This document shows positions 34,254 to 34,536 of a stretch of 34,536 bases of DNA, in pieces (position 1 is the stretch's first letter; each line of letters opens with the position of its first letter). The position numbers were made by a program, and so were the translations under genes. The DNA comes from Verrucomicrobiales bacterium. GTDB taxonomy: Bacteria; Verrucomicrobiota; Verrucomicrobiia; Verrucomicrobiales; DEV007. Under the pieces are notes generated by a model. That model made no database searches and was not told the DNA's origin. It saw only the letters and a list, made by a program, of their open reading frames with translations. The stretch lies in contig JARGPH010000038.1 in assembly GCA_029213065.1 (NCBI GenBank), forward strand, positions 1-34,536. The letters run 5' to 3'.

Positions 34254-34536
34254 ATGCGCATTCTTTCGGGTATTCAGCCAAGCGGTCGTCCTCATATTGG
34301 AAACTATTTCGGTATGATGCAGCCGGCCTTCCGTCTCCAGGATGAGGGGGACGCTTTCTATTTCATCGCCAATTATCACGCGCTCACGTCGACTCACGAT
34401 CCGGCGGTTCTGCGGGACAATGTTCGCAATCTCGCTCTCGATTTCCTCGCCTGTGGTCTCGATCCGGAAAAGGCGACTTTCTGGCGTCAGTCGGATGTGC
34501 CTGAGGTGACTGAATTGACCTGGATTCTGAGCTGCG
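34254..34536 (+). CDS. trpS: Tryptophanyl-tRNA synthetase, 5' part only
   Basis: The first ~94 residues of a class I synthetase run off the window end. MRILSGIQPSGRPHIGNYFG is the characteristic TrpS opening with PHIGN as the HIGH motif, followed by FYFIANYHALTSTHDP and LACGLDPEKATFWRQSDVPE. An in-frame ATG at 34194 would add 20 residues without family support, so I start at 34254. Divergent from recA; the intergenic region is ~190 bp. Confidence 0.95.
   Translation, partial: MRILSGIQPSGRPHIGNYFGMMQPAFRLQDEGDAFYFIANYHALTSTHDPAVLRDNVRNLALDFLACGLDPEKATFWRQSDVPEVTELTWILSC

Overview
The window looks like chromosomal DNA of a Verrucomicrobiota-like bacterium. This is an inference from gene content: an ECF sigma factor paired with a FecR-LamG membrane protein, a secreted sulfatase, a giant FG-GAP/UnbV secreted protein, a membrane pyrophosphatase, glycine-zipper lipoproteins, GC-rich coding DNA and few Shine-Dalgarno sequences. 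No rRNA gene is present to confirm it, and I recognised no tRNA gene.

Region 1 (1-~3975) is accessory DNA: five small unrelated plus-strand ORFs of mostly unknown function. Three 124-126 bp imperfect palindromes (662-787, 2589-2713, 3088-3211) share the layout of integron attC sites: GAAC/GTT outer ends, an inner stem with one bulged A, and conserved CGAGTC and GCGC tracts. With two degenerate half-sites they suggest a gene-cassette array without a visible integrase (CALIN-like). A 252-281 bp repeat stands directly in front of two of the ORFs, and a MITE-like inverted repeat lies in one junction. A broken secreted-protein remnant (~3980-4120) and a short tagaturonate reductase mark the boundary with the backbone.

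Region 2 (4170-10622, minus strand) holds purE-purK-uxaB, with purK and uxaB overlapping, and upstream of them a 1211-residue secreted FG-GAP/UnbV protein.

Region 3 (10860-18026) is rich in cell-envelope genes. Two glycine-zipper lipoproteins on the plus strand face a minus-strand block: lgt, ileS, lspA, a membrane-anchored rhodanese-like protein with its catalytic Cys replaced by Ser, a secreted Gln-rich protein and a small membrane coiled-coil protein. Lgt and LspA are the two enzymes that mature lipoproteins such as those encoded next door.

Region 4 (18141-24197) has a sulfatase, a K+-dependent-type membrane pyrophosphatase, and a REP/RAYT locus (five ~100 bp palindromic units around a Y1 HUH transposase), then a secreted N-acetylmuramoyl-L-alanine amidase.

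Region 5 (24347-28772) has valS, an atypical short-chain dehydrogenase lacking the YxxxK catalytic pair, and a convergent SMP-30/gluconolactonase gene.

Region 6 (28989-34536) has the ECF sigma/FecR-LamG pair, a BON-MscS channel, a hairpin-rich spacer, recA with a 98-residue Lys/Ser/Pro-rich N-terminal extension and an inverted repeat in its promoter region, and the divergent start of trpS, cut by the window end.
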